Assembly: GCF_014898055.3 (NCBI RefSeq)
Contig: NW_023605083.1
Coordinates: 63,032,228-63,096,227, forward strand
Source of the DNA: Talpa occidentalis
Lineage: Eukaryota > Chordata > Mammalia > Eulipotyphla > Talpidae
Length of the DNA: 64,000 nt
Reading direction: 5' to 3'
Shown here: positions 11,094 through 21,495 of the stretch, in pieces
Position numbering within the stretch: position 1 is the stretch's first letter
Layout of the letters: each line of letters opens with the position of its first letter
Program-made: the position numbers and the translations under genes
Notes under the pieces: generated by a model
Database searches by the model: none
Told to the model about the DNA's origin: nothing
The model's input: the letters and a program-made list of their open reading frames with translations, nothing else

Positions 11094-11291
11094 AAAACTT
11101 AAATAAGGGACCAGGAAAATGAATATAAGAAAGTGAAAATCAAAATCAACAAAAAAAACTATGAACCAGAGACACTTTTTGGGGGGTGGGGGGGCGGGAG
11201 GGGAAGGATTGGGGTCAGAATGGGGCGTTTGCAATTGTATGGGGGAATATAAAAATAAAATTTAATATTTAAAAAAAAAAAAAAAAAAAAA
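11094..11291 (+). other. L1-1 3'UTR with G-run block and A-tail
   Basis: A short 3'UTR containing five or more runs of G at about 11181-11215, an AATAAA polyadenylation signal near 11255 and about 20 terminal A. The same block recurs in every L1 3' end in this window. Confidence 0.85.
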
Positions 11292-11307
11292 GAAAATGAG
11301 TGCACTC
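11292..11307 (+). repeat. L1-1 target-site duplication, right copy
   Basis: Identical 16-bp partner of 4933-4948. Confidence 0.95.
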
Positions 11308-12189
11308 AGCGCATGAACTCCAGGACACTTGTGAAATTCATGTCATCACATGGGAACTCTGACAATCATCAGCTGCTCTTCCGTGACAGGAGGTTGACAT
11401 GGAGATGGCCACATCACCTCCCTCTGATTCACCCCATTCTAAGTGTGTCTGGGCACACAGGCCGTGGCAGCCCCCGCAGGCTGTAGGCCCAGAGCAGGAC
11501 AGGCTGCTGCAGTTTCATGCTCATTACTGCTTACGCACCTCTGTGCTTTCCCTGGGCTCTAACAGGTAGAGGAAAGGCATCAGTGGGCAGTGATGTTGTT
11601 TGGGAAGACCATCTCCTGTCCCTTATGCAGTGACAGAGGAAGGTTGTTAAGGTAACAAGGAAAAAAAAAAAATCACAGAGTAAAAACACATAGTCCCAGC
11701 CCAGAGGAAGAAACTTCCCATGACCAATGGCTGGAAGAGAAGATAGATTGATTCAAAACTTCCAGAAACTGCTGAGATTTGACAGTACATGGGAGCAATG
11801 AGACAACAATTCCTGGCAAATGTGCTGGGCCCCCTGTTTAGGGGCAACAGCAGAGGCCTTTCAAACTAGACTGTGGTGGGATAGCCAGAGAAATCAGAGA
11901 CTGGGAGTTTCAATCCATGTAAGAACTTACCTACTACCAAAAAGCCAGAAATCTGCCTTTGCAAAGCAGAATTTTTGAAGGTTGAACTCCCTCCTGTGCT
12001 TGCACACGTCAGCCATGCCACTGCAGGTAACTGCCGGGGTGGGCAGGGCCTATTTCTAACAGTTCTCAGGTGCGGTGGTGGCGTGTCTCCAGCTAGAAGT
12101 AGGAAGAGAGGAGAAAGGTTTTAATTAGGAAGGTTGCATTCATGCTGTAGAATAAAATCTCAGTTGGTTTGTCTATGACAAGCACCCAG

Positions 12190-12440
12190 TAACATTTCTG
12201 GTGCACCAAGTACACTTCTAAGGGCCTAGAAGTAAATGTTCGTGATATTGATTCATTTAATTTTCAAATGGTCACCTATTGACTCATTTACTCTTCAACA
12301 CAGATGTACTGTATCTGACATACGAGGAAACTGAGAACAGGGAGGTTGAGCTCAACCAGCTTGTAAGTGGCAGAGACAGAACCTGAACCCAGCAAACATG
12401 CCCCAGAATCCATACCATTGCTGCACCTGCTTCCTCGCAT
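12190..12440 (-). mobile_element. MIR-like SINE relic
   Basis: 'gaggaaactgag', then a diverged 'cttgtaagtggcagagac' and 'cctgaacccag' follow the reverse-strand MIR layout. Confidence 0.65.
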
Positions 12441-13629
12441 CTGCAACAGACACGCGTGTGTAATACATTTCAATAGCAGGGTTTGAGAAGCACATTCCAA
12501 AGTCCCCCTTAGAGAGGGAGCTATCGGAGGCCTTAACAGGCCAGCCCAGGTGTTGGGAATCAGGGTCCTATGCATGTTTTCCTGCTTCACGTACAAAGTT
12601 GGTTGACTCTTCTTTGTGAGCCTCATTATTCTTAGTACCTGGACTCTATGCCTCCTTTGTGTTAGGATCTTTATTATTAGCTTTTGAAAATAGGTTTCCT
12701 GCTCATCTGCTCACAGATCATTCTAAATACCTGATCCGTCTTGACAGTATTCTGAGATTGTTTTCTTCAATTTGCAAAATATCCACTGCATGCTCCATGC
12801 TGATAAAGCATTTTTTCTCTGTATTTTAATAACCTTGTATCTTATGTTTTTTCCCCGGTCATGACATTTCAGGTCCCCTGGCCGACTTGCTCTCCGGTGT
12901 GCTGTGGGAGGCGTGTGGGGGCCCTGTGGGGGCCGTGCTCCGGGTGGGCTCTGCTGGGAAACCACCAGAAGCAAGAGCATTGCTCCTGCTCACAGAGAAT
13001 CTGTTTACAGCAACTTTATGGCAAGTCCACATGCTCCCAGGGGCAAGGTCGAGCCCCTCAGAGAGCAGACCGGCGCAGAGGAACAAGCCCCAATTTGGAA
13101 ACAAGGCACAGTTTGTTTCAAATATTGGTTCCACAAACCCATTAGCTTTGGCATTTGAAGCAAATGGCCCAACTTCTTTAAATCTCAGCTTCTTTACCTG
13201 AAAACGAGGAATTCATACCTACCTCAAAAGACATTTGGGAACATTAAACAATGTATTGATAAAAGCAATGCGAAAGATATGTAAGCAACAAATCTGAATT
13301 ATAAGTATAAATCCTGGAGGTGGTTGCCAACTCACTCTTATGTTACCTAAATAAATGGCTCTAATATATCTTACCACTCCCCAACACTGCTATCCTGCCT
13401 TACATCTGGACTGCATTCACAGCGTGCAGAGAAGCAATGGTTAATGCGTTCACCGAGGCTATAGTCTCTACTTCCCATTCTTTCGCTCCAAGTTCTCAGG
13501 GAGAGTCATAAATTGAGAATCAGGACGCATGCCTAATTGACAGCAAGACCCTGGGCATGGCTTGAATATTAGTGTTTTCCATTGCACAAGCCCTCATTTA
13601 TTCATGCAGTATTTATTGAGCTGCTGCTT

Positions 13630-13830
13630 CTTAGGTGCAAACAATAACCCTTTCATTTCCATAGCACTTTAGAGTTCACAAAGCAAATTCATACCCATGA
13701 TCTTATGAAATCCTCACAACAACAAAATAAGTGAGGTATGATTTTCTCCACTTTCGAGATGAAAAAACCGCAGAGCAGAGAAGTCACTTTTCCAATACAG
13801 CCCAACTGTGGTAAAAGGCTGTGACATTAA
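13630..13830 (-). mobile_element. MIR-like SINE relic
   Basis: 'atcctcacaacaacaaaataagtgaggta', then 'gagatgaaaaaaccgcagagcagagaagt', follow the reverse-strand MIR layout with moderate divergence. Confidence 0.6.
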
Positions 13831-15640
13831 TCATTCCTCCACGGTGAATTAGAACAAGTGCCGTCCACTGAGTGAAAATAGTCACTTGATTGGTGAGCCC
13901 AGGGGCACTGATTTGCTTGCAATGATGCCCCACACTCACATGCCTGACTGCAGGTCACAAAGAGAATTCACCAACTGCCTCTTCATGTAGTATCTCAACT
14001 AAGCCTCCAAAAATCTCTTAAGCACAAGAAGGAAATTGGTGGCAAAGAGGGAAAACAGGGACATTACCTGAGTATCACTTCTTCATCCAGCATAGCTCAG
14101 CTCAACTTAACTTACATTTTCTAGAACGGTAAGTCAGAAGCAGGTAATGTTTCATTGGCAAGTATCAAGGGGAGCAAAAATGAGCAGGAAAAAAAGTGAA
14201 AACAGGAGTTTGCTTGTCCTTGTGGGGAACCTCAAGAGGCCAGAGAGCTGCTGTGACTTCACCCTTTCTTTCCTGTCTCCTGATTAAAGAGACATAATCT
14301 TTCCCGAGGGCATGAACCTTCCACACATCGTGGTGCGTTAGGCAGTGTGTGTGGAAGGCTAGATTGCTCCTGGCTAGGTTAGGTCAGTGCTGGCTCGGCA
14401 GCAGCAGTGGTTCTATTCAGGAAGGCAAAATAGAAAATAGAAGCTGTGCTGGAGCCCAGGCCTTGCTGTGTCCATTGGCAGGGCTAGGGGTGATGTGACT
14501 GTGGAGCTGGCACTCAGGGCTCCGTAGCCGTGGGCGCAGTGTCAGCTTCTTCCTGGGGAGCAGGAAGGGCTGAGTAGACCTGGGTTAGGTCACACACTAG
14601 GTGTGAAACAAACGGTCTCACTTCATCTGACCATACTCCTGAGAGACAGATGCTCATTGTAGGTTTTCACCTGGGGCTCATTCAGGGTGAAAGGTGGAAG
14701 AGGGACTAAGTTCAGATCTACACACCTGCAGGACCTATGCGCCGCCATCTTAGGTTAGCACGCTATGGGGTCATTACACCTTGCTGATACTACTTTGTTT
14801 GCAAAAGGAAAATTTGAGAATTAAACCTATTTATTGTGTCCTGGGACTCTGGATCTAAATGGGACAAACTCCTGGTGAAAGGGCCACATGTGTGCCCTTT
14901 GCAATACCTCTGTGGGCCCCCTCACTTCCCGGGATTAAGCCCCTTCTTCTCCTTCCCAAAGTTCTCTCACATTGAGCATCCCCTCACTCAACGTGACAAT
15001 GTCCTCCTCCTAGGATTCTTGCTCCCACATACCTCCCAGATTCAAGACGCATCATTCAAAAATGCCAGAAAAATTTTCCACTACTTCAAAGATGGAGTAC
15101 CTGCCACTTAGCTTCTGTGGTTGAACTTCTGCTGCCTCTCCTCATCCCTTAGCATACTTCCACTCTACAACTTATATCTGGATGCAGAAAGAACAGCACA
15201 TACATTTTCACGCCAATGTGCCTTTTTTGGACTGTTTCTTCTTTTGGAAATGCCTTTTGCTCTTATCCTTTAAGAGCTTGTACTATTCACCAAAATGTTA
15301 CTCAAATTCTTCCTATTTTCTGAAATCATCCTTGACTCCCATGTTCAATCAAAACAAAAGGTTCGGATATCTATACTTTCCTAAGACTTTATTAAAACCT
15401 TATTGAATAGCAGTGCTCACAGAATCTCACTTATATGTTTATCTATTTAAAAGAACAGAGATAAATCAAATGGAAGCAATCTAAAAATAGCAAAATATTG
15501 ATTGAAATTTGTTCTTTGAAAAAACTAGCGAAATGAGTAACTCTCAAAGTTAAATGATAAAGATAAAAAGAGAGAAGATGGAAATGATCAACATCAGCAA
15601 AAAGGAGGGACATATGTACAGGTCCTGAGACCATTAATGT

Positions 15641-17520
15641 GCTAATACATTTATATTACAAACAGCTTTACGAAAATAAATTAGACACTTTAGACAAAAT
15701 GGATGAATTAATAACATACTCCATTCATTTTTTATTGCTGCTGTAACAAATCACTATGAAACTGTAGGGTTAAATTTATTATCTTAGAGTCTGGAGGTTA
15801 CAGTTCTGAAATGGGTCTCATCTGGCTAAAATCAAGATGTCAGCAGAGGGGCTATTCTTCTATAGGTGACAGAGGAAAAATCCACATATTTGCCTCTGTC
15901 CACTTTTAGAGGCCACGTACATTCCTGGCTCATAGCCAGGAATAGTTCAAAATCTGCAACATTGGATCAAGTCCTCTCCATCTGTCTTGTCTGTCTCTCT
16001 TTCTCTATCTCCTCCACTTTTGAGGACCCTTGTCACTGGATTGGGCCCACCCAGGTAATCCATTTCAATGTCAGTTTTGTCAGTCTTTTTGCCATTTCAA
16101 TGTCAGCTTATTAGCAACCTTAATTGCAATTCCCACTTACTATGTAATATAACCTACACGCAGACAGAAATAGCATGTTAACATCTTTGAGAGGCAATCA
16201 TTCTGTCTACCACTCGTGTGGATAGAAGAAGAAGAAAGGGAACAAGAAGAAATAGAAAATGTAAATAGCTCTACATCTACTGAAAAACCCATAGTAGCGA
16301 TTAAAAACCTGCCCACAAAGAAAAGTCTGGTCATAAATGGCATACCTAGTGATTTACATCAAACAATTAAGGAAAAAATGCTTCACACAATCTTTCATAA
16401 AAGGAGAGATTCTTAACTTATTTTATGACACTGATATTGTCTTGATACCAATATAAGACAAAGATATTAAGGAAAAAGAGGCTAGTTTCTAGAGACTAGT
16501 ATCTATGGTGACTAATGATCTGAGTTAGCCAGGTATTGAAGTACCTCCAGTTTGAGCACTGAAAATCTCATATCCCAGAAAATGCCTCAGTATCTTGGAT
16601 AATGTATCCCCAGTGCACATTATCTCCAGTGAGCGTAGACACAAAAATCCTTAGCACAGTATTAGGGTATCAAATTTAGTGATATGTAGCTAACATAGTA
16701 CAGCACATCCCAGTGGGGTTTATTTCAGGTACATAAGATTGGATTAATATTCAAAAACCAAACAAAGACATTTAACACATGAAGAAGGAGGAAAAAATGA
16801 CTTTCTCAATAGATGCGGAAGAAATATTTGACAAAATCCAACACTCAACAAATCAACAAAACTCAACAAATTAGGAACATAAGTGGTAACTTCTTCAATC
16901 TGATAAAAACCACTTACACTTTATAAAAACCACTTACACTTACATAAAAGTCAATAGTGAAAGATTAGATGTATTCTTCTCTAAGATAGGTTATTACCAC
17001 TACTGTTCTGCCTTGTATTGACAATGTTTTATAAATATATAACAAATACCTAAAACAGAATATGACAGTAAATATAACAAATGTATGTGTGCCTTGTACA
17101 TCGAAAACTACCACACTTTGTTGGAAATAAAAGCACTAAAATATCAAGAATACACTTGGTTCATTGATTGGAAGAATTGATCAGATTTCAATTCTCTCAA
17201 AACTGACCTATTAAAAATATAAGTATCAGATGGTTTCACTCACATGTGGAATACAGATAAGTAAAACAAAGAAACAGACAAAACTTAACCAAACCAACCC
17301 TATCAGAGGGGGAGTGTAAGAGTGGGAGGCAAAGGTAGAAGGGGTCCAAGAGACTATGCTGGAGGATTATGGGTGCTTTGGTGGTGGTTGTGGTATGGTA
17401 ACATACATCTAAGAAGGTGTGAACCTGTACCTCTGAATCTTATACATACAGCATTGAAAATCAATGTTACTGCAATAAAAATGACACAATAAAAATGTAA
17501 TTTCAATAAAAAGATCAGCC
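15641..17520 (+). mobile_element. Old, decayed LINE-1 relic with an inserted older repeat
   Basis: Pieces at 15641-15718 and 16214-16900 resemble diverged L1 ORF2 (a recognisable KNLPTKKS-like stretch near 16305-16330). The end at about 17215-17515 reads as an L1 3' end of an older subfamily ('cagatggtttcactcacatgtgg', then a purine-rich UTR). The order fits one old element in plus orientation. It is much more diverged than L1-1. Confidence 0.6.
15719..16213. repeat. Unnamed mammalian interspersed repeat
   Basis: Begins 'ttattgctgctgtaacaaatcac...' and ends 'catctttgagaggcaatcattctgtctaccac', the two ends of a widespread mammalian repeat that I recognise by pattern but cannot name with certainty. 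It sits inside the old L1 relic. Confidence 0.45.
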
Positions 17521-18007
17521 TTATTTTATTCAACTCTAAGATTTATTTGAAAATACCAAGACCTAGATTAGCCTAAACAATTTTGAAAAAGAATAAAGAT
17601 GAAGAATATATACTACCTCATTTCTAAACTTAATATAAAACTATAATGAAGACAGTATGGTATTGGCATAAAGACAGATATATAACTGAATAAAATGGAC
17701 TAGGTAGTCCAGAAAGTATATGGTTGACTGATTTTCAACAAAGGGATCAATAAAGAGGACAAAATAAAAGGTGCTAATATAATTGGATAGACACATGAAA
17801 AAAATGAGATTTGATCCTTGCCTCACAGGACAATCAAAGATTAATTTGAAATAAATCTTAGTCCTAAATATGAGATAAAAATTTAAGTGTTGTGGAAAAA
17901 AGTAAGATAAAACATTTTAAGTTTTGCTATGGAAAAAAATTTCTTAGTAATCAAAAAAAAAAAAAAAAAAACCATAAGGGGGAAAAAAGGGAATGGTGTC
18001 TTTCATT

Positions 18008-19262
18008 AAAAGTTAAATCTTCCAGTCAAAAAATGGGCAGAAGAGCTAAAAAGAAACTTCTCCAAAGAGGAAATGCAAATGGCCAACAGGCACATGAAAA
18101 AATGTTCAACATGACTTGTGATCAGGGAAATGCAAATCAAAACTACAATGAGATACCATCTTACACCAGAGAGAATGACACATATTAAAAAAACTAGCAA
18201 CAACAAATGTTGGCGAGGTTGTGGAGAAAAGGAACTCTGGTGTACTGCTGGTGGGAGTGCACACTGGTCCAAGCACTATGGAGAGCTGTGTGGAGATTTC
18301 TGGACCTACTAAACTTAGAGCTTCCATATGATCCAGCAATTCCACTCCTAAGTATTTACCCAAATGACACAGAAACAGTAATTCCAAAGGGCACCTGCAC
18401 CCCTATGTTTATAGCAGCACTATTTACAATAGCTAAGGTATGGAAACAACCCAAATGCCCCCGAATAGATGACTGATCAAGAAGATGTGGTACATATACA
18501 CAGTGGAATATTACTCAGCAATCAAAAAAGATAAACACATGCAGTTTGCAGCAACATGGATGGAGCTAGAAGGGATCATGCTCAGTGAAATAAGTCAGAA
18601 AGAAAAAGAAAAATACTGGATGAATTCCATAGCAGGAATTTAGAAAACCTAAATAAGGGACCAGGAAAAAGACTAATTAATACAAAGTGAAAATCAAAAT
18701 CCACAAGCAACTATAAACCAGAGACACACGGATGGGGGGGGGGCGGGGAGAGGAAGGATTAGGGCCAAAATAAGGGGGGGTGCAATTGTATGGGGAATAT
18801 AACAAAAATGAAAATGCATACATTGTGCAAAAATGAAAAATGATGTAAGAATTATATAAAATTATGGGCCTCCCCGGTGGCGCAGCGGTTGAGCGCTGGG
18901 TTGCGAAGCTGCCCGCGGCCTCTGCGGCGCCGGTTCGATCCCCGGCTGCTCCCCGGCCACCAGAGGAGGGTCCCACATGGCGCGCAGACCTCTCCTGCCG
19001 CCCGCTGCTCCCCTCAGCAGTGCACTTCGGTCCTTCTGCCTGCTCTGCTCCCCGCTCTGGCTCTGGTGAATTCTCTCACCCTCCCGCGCTTCTGACTGTA
19101 CCCAGTGCATGTATAAACAAAAAAACAAACAAACAAACCAGCAAACAAATAAATAAAGCATGCCTCTATAAAAAAAAAAAAAAATAATAATAAGAATTAT
19201 ATAAAATTAAATATTTAAAAAATAATAAATATTACATATGCTGAAAAAAAAGTTAAATCTTT
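18008..19262 (+). mobile_element. 5'-truncated LINE-1 with nested SINE
   Basis: The L1 part starts at about 18022 in the last third of ORF2 and runs through the cysteine-rich motif region and stop to the G-run 3'UTR (18734-18765), then an A/T-rich end. The direct repeats AAAAGTTAAATCTT at about 18008-18021 and 19248-19262 bracket the whole unit, including the SINE at 18866-19190 that landed inside the L1 end. The ORF2 part is frameshifted and not functional. Confidence 0.88.
18866..19190 (+). mobile_element. tRNA-derived SINE (young subfamily), nested in L1
   Basis: The tRNA-related head has an A-box (TGGCGCAGCGG) and B-box (GGTTCGATCCC). The body is GC-rich and the tail has AAAC/AAAT units plus poly(A). 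The 19-bp direct repeat TAAGAATTATATAAAATTA flanks it at 18846-18864 and 19191-19209. Pol III transcribed and L1-mobilised by family analogy. Confidence 0.95.
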
Positions 19263-19330
19263 TCTCCTTCAAAGACATAACTTACAAATGAAAAGGGAAA
19301 TCACACACTAGGAAAGAAAGTGCAAAAGAT

Positions 19331-19621
19331 GGGGCCTCTCCGGTGGCGCAGCGGTTGAGTGCTGGGTTGCGAAGCTGCCCGCAGCCTCTGCAGCGCCGGT
19401 TCGATCCCCGGCTGCTCTCCGGCCACCGGAGGAGGGTCCCACATGGCGCGCAGACCTCTCCTGCCGCCCGCTGCTCCCCTCAGCAGTGTACTTCGGTCCT
19501 TCTGCCTGCTCTGCTCCCCGCTCTGACTCTGGTGAATTCTCTCACCCTCCTGCGCTTCTGACTGTACCCAGTGCTTGTATAAATAAATTAAATAAATAAA
19601 TAAATCTTTAAAAAAAAAAAA
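19331..19621 (+). mobile_element. tRNA-derived SINE (young subfamily)
   Basis: Nearly the same head and body as the SINE at 18866, in the same orientation and only about 140 bp downstream. It is flanked by AAAGAAAGTGCAAAAGAT at 19313-19330 and 19622-19639. The tail is AAAT units plus poly(A). Confidence 0.95.
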
Positions 19622-19639
19622 AAAGAAAGTGCAAAAGAT

Positions 19640-20430
19640 TTCAACTAATACTTCACAAGACAGAGAAATGTCCCATCAGCACATAACATTAGTCATTAGA
19701 GAAATGCCAAATTAAAACTTCAGTGAGATACTACTATACACCCACCACAATGGGTAAACACAACATTGTGTGTTAGTGAGGTTTTAGAGCAACTGGGAGT
19801 ACTTAGAGGACACAGAAATTATACAGAAACAGAAAACAGAACTATAACAATTCTTACAGTAGGAATGTAAAATGGTAGAACAACACTGGAGAACTCTTTG
19901 GTAATTATTTACAAAGTTTAAACATAAATAAGGCAATTCCACTCTTCAGTATTTTCCCAAAAGATATAAAAATGTTATTTTACCTCTGACTTCTAAATGA
20001 ACATTCATTGAAGTTGTATTTAGAAGATCCTAAAACTGGAAACAATACAAATGTCAATCAACTGTTGAATGAATACAGGATTCATGGTCTATCCATACAA
20101 GGGAATTCTACTCTGTAATGAAAAGGAACAAATTACTGATACAAGCAAAAACATGGGTGCATCTCAAAAATGAGTGGAAAATACCTTCCATAATAGAATA
20201 AATGCTGCATGATTCCATTTACCTTACCCTCTAGAGCTGGTAAAAGTAATCTGTACCCAGAGCAAACAGAACAGTAGATGCTGGGCTGGGACTAGAGTGG
20301 AAAAGATAGCAAATGGGCACCAGGGAGTTTTTTGGGATGGGATAAAGATGGAAATGGCTTTATCTTGATTGTTATCATGGCTACATAGGTGTGTGCAATT
20401 TGTCAAAACTCATCCAAGGGTGCACTTGAA
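19640..20430 (+). mobile_element. Old LINE-1 ORF2 3' relic
   Basis: Diverged but collinear with the ORF2 end of L1-1: motifs corresponding to 'ttagtcattagagaaatgccaaattaaaac', 'ggcaattccactcttcagtattt' and 'ggaattctactctgtaatgaaaag' occur in order. Many stops. Confidence 0.65.
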
Positions 20431-21137
20431 ATGGATACTTCACAAAGGGGAACTAGGTCCCCAAACTTTATATAGATTGGCTGTTCTAAGGCTGGAGGGA
20501 AGGGAGGTCTGATCAAGCCCTTTGCCATTCAGGCCACCTCTGGTGCAGCCTAAGGAGATGGCTTTATAAGGGCAAATGGGAGCAAATAATAAAGTCTGGT
20601 CCTCTGTGATTCCTGTGGAAGAATGAGACACAGGGTGCTGGCACTTATGACTTTCTGTACATGGAAGGCTGGTGGAACCAGTTAGGATAGTACAAAGCAA
20701 GGTAGATATGGCAGCTTAAAAGCAGAACAGAATAGCTGTCTCCATCGAGGAAGGAAGAACAGCCATCATGTCAGACAACGGAGAAGCAGAGACGGATGTG
20801 TGAACCAGGCCCCAGAGTAGGCAAGGCAGGTACCAAGTGGCACTGCTGAGACTGACCCTAAGGCCTCCCAGAGGGTGGCTGGGGATTTGAAGGGACTGAA
20901 AGGCTAGGGGCAGGGCCAGGGAACTACTGATTAGGAATGTTTATTGTGAAAATTATAGCTCCTACAGGAACCTGCTTCAACAACCCATGATCAGAACAAC
21001 AAAAGATTCATTAAGAACAAACAAGCAAGACTGGAAGGGGGTTTTGTGCCTGTGTATGAAAACCACAAACTTTAAATACTAAAAATCGAAGCGATAATTT
21101 AAATAATTGATGTACTAATTGATATACTAATTGATTT
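20431..21137. other. Non-coding stretch, nothing recognised
   Basis: No exon, RNA gene or repeat boundary seen. Confidence 0.4.
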
Positions 21138-21495
21138 TAAACCAACAAACACATGGAATATTACTCAGCATTCAAAAAAGATAAGCACATGCAATTTGCA
21201 GCAACATGGATGGCGCTGGAAGGGATCATGCTCAGCGAAATAAGCCAAAAAGAAAAAGAAAAATACCGGATGGTCTCACTCATAGCAGGAATCTAGAAAA
21301 CTTAAATAAGGGACCAGGAAAATGAATAACTATAAGAAAGTGAAAATCAGAATCAACAAAAAACTATGAAACAGAGACACTTTTGGGGGGTGGGGGGGCG
21401 GGAGGGGAGGGATTGGGATCAGAAAGGGGGGTTGCAACTGTATGGGGAATATAAAAATAAAATTTATTATTAAAAAAATAAATAAACCAACAAAC
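21138..21495 (+). mobile_element. Short 5'-truncated LINE-1 3' end
   Basis: About 330 bp closely matching the last ORF2 codons and 3'UTR of L1-1, including the G-run block (21385-21418), ending in an A/T-rich tail. TAAACCAACAAAC flanks it at 21138-21150 and 21483-21495, so it is a separate young insertion. Confidence 0.93.

Larger units (their letters stand above)
4949..11291 (+). mobile_element. Full-length LINE-1 (L1-1)
   Basis: A 6.3 kb non-LTR retrotransposon, complete from the 5'UTR to the A-tail. The order is GC-rich 5'UTR (4949-6173), ORF1 (6174-7202), an A-rich spacer of 75 bp, ORF2 (7278-11093, broken), a G-rich 3'UTR with an AATAAA signal near 11255, and a poly(A) tail. Flanking 16-bp duplications are identical, which argues for fairly recent insertion. 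However, ORF2 carries several frameshifts, so this copy cannot support its own retrotransposition as assembled. Homopolymer sequencing errors could explain some of the shifts. Confidence 0.95.
11308..15640. other. Non-coding stretch with ancient relics
   Basis: I see no exon with flanking splice sites and coding character. Diverged relics are listed separately; an L2-like stretch lies about 14905-15420 (+). A short GC-richer piece at 12870-13090 has open frames on both strands but no recognisable protein. Confidence 0.45.

Noticed and set aside
12859..13201. Overlapping frames on both strands in a GC-richer segment, as a possible exon
   Set aside because: No recognisable protein, no consistent splice borders, and frames are open on both strands as expected from composition.
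18866..18960. tRNA gene called from the A-box and B-box
   Set aside because: The boxes belong to a SINE head; there is no cloverleaf 3' half, and the same unit is repeated through the window.
18877..19095. Open frames of 70-140 codons on both strands in the SINE copies (also 19343-19561, 26870-27286, 63672-63902)
   Set aside because: They recur with every SINE copy, lie in its GC-rich body and have no protein character beyond the repeat.
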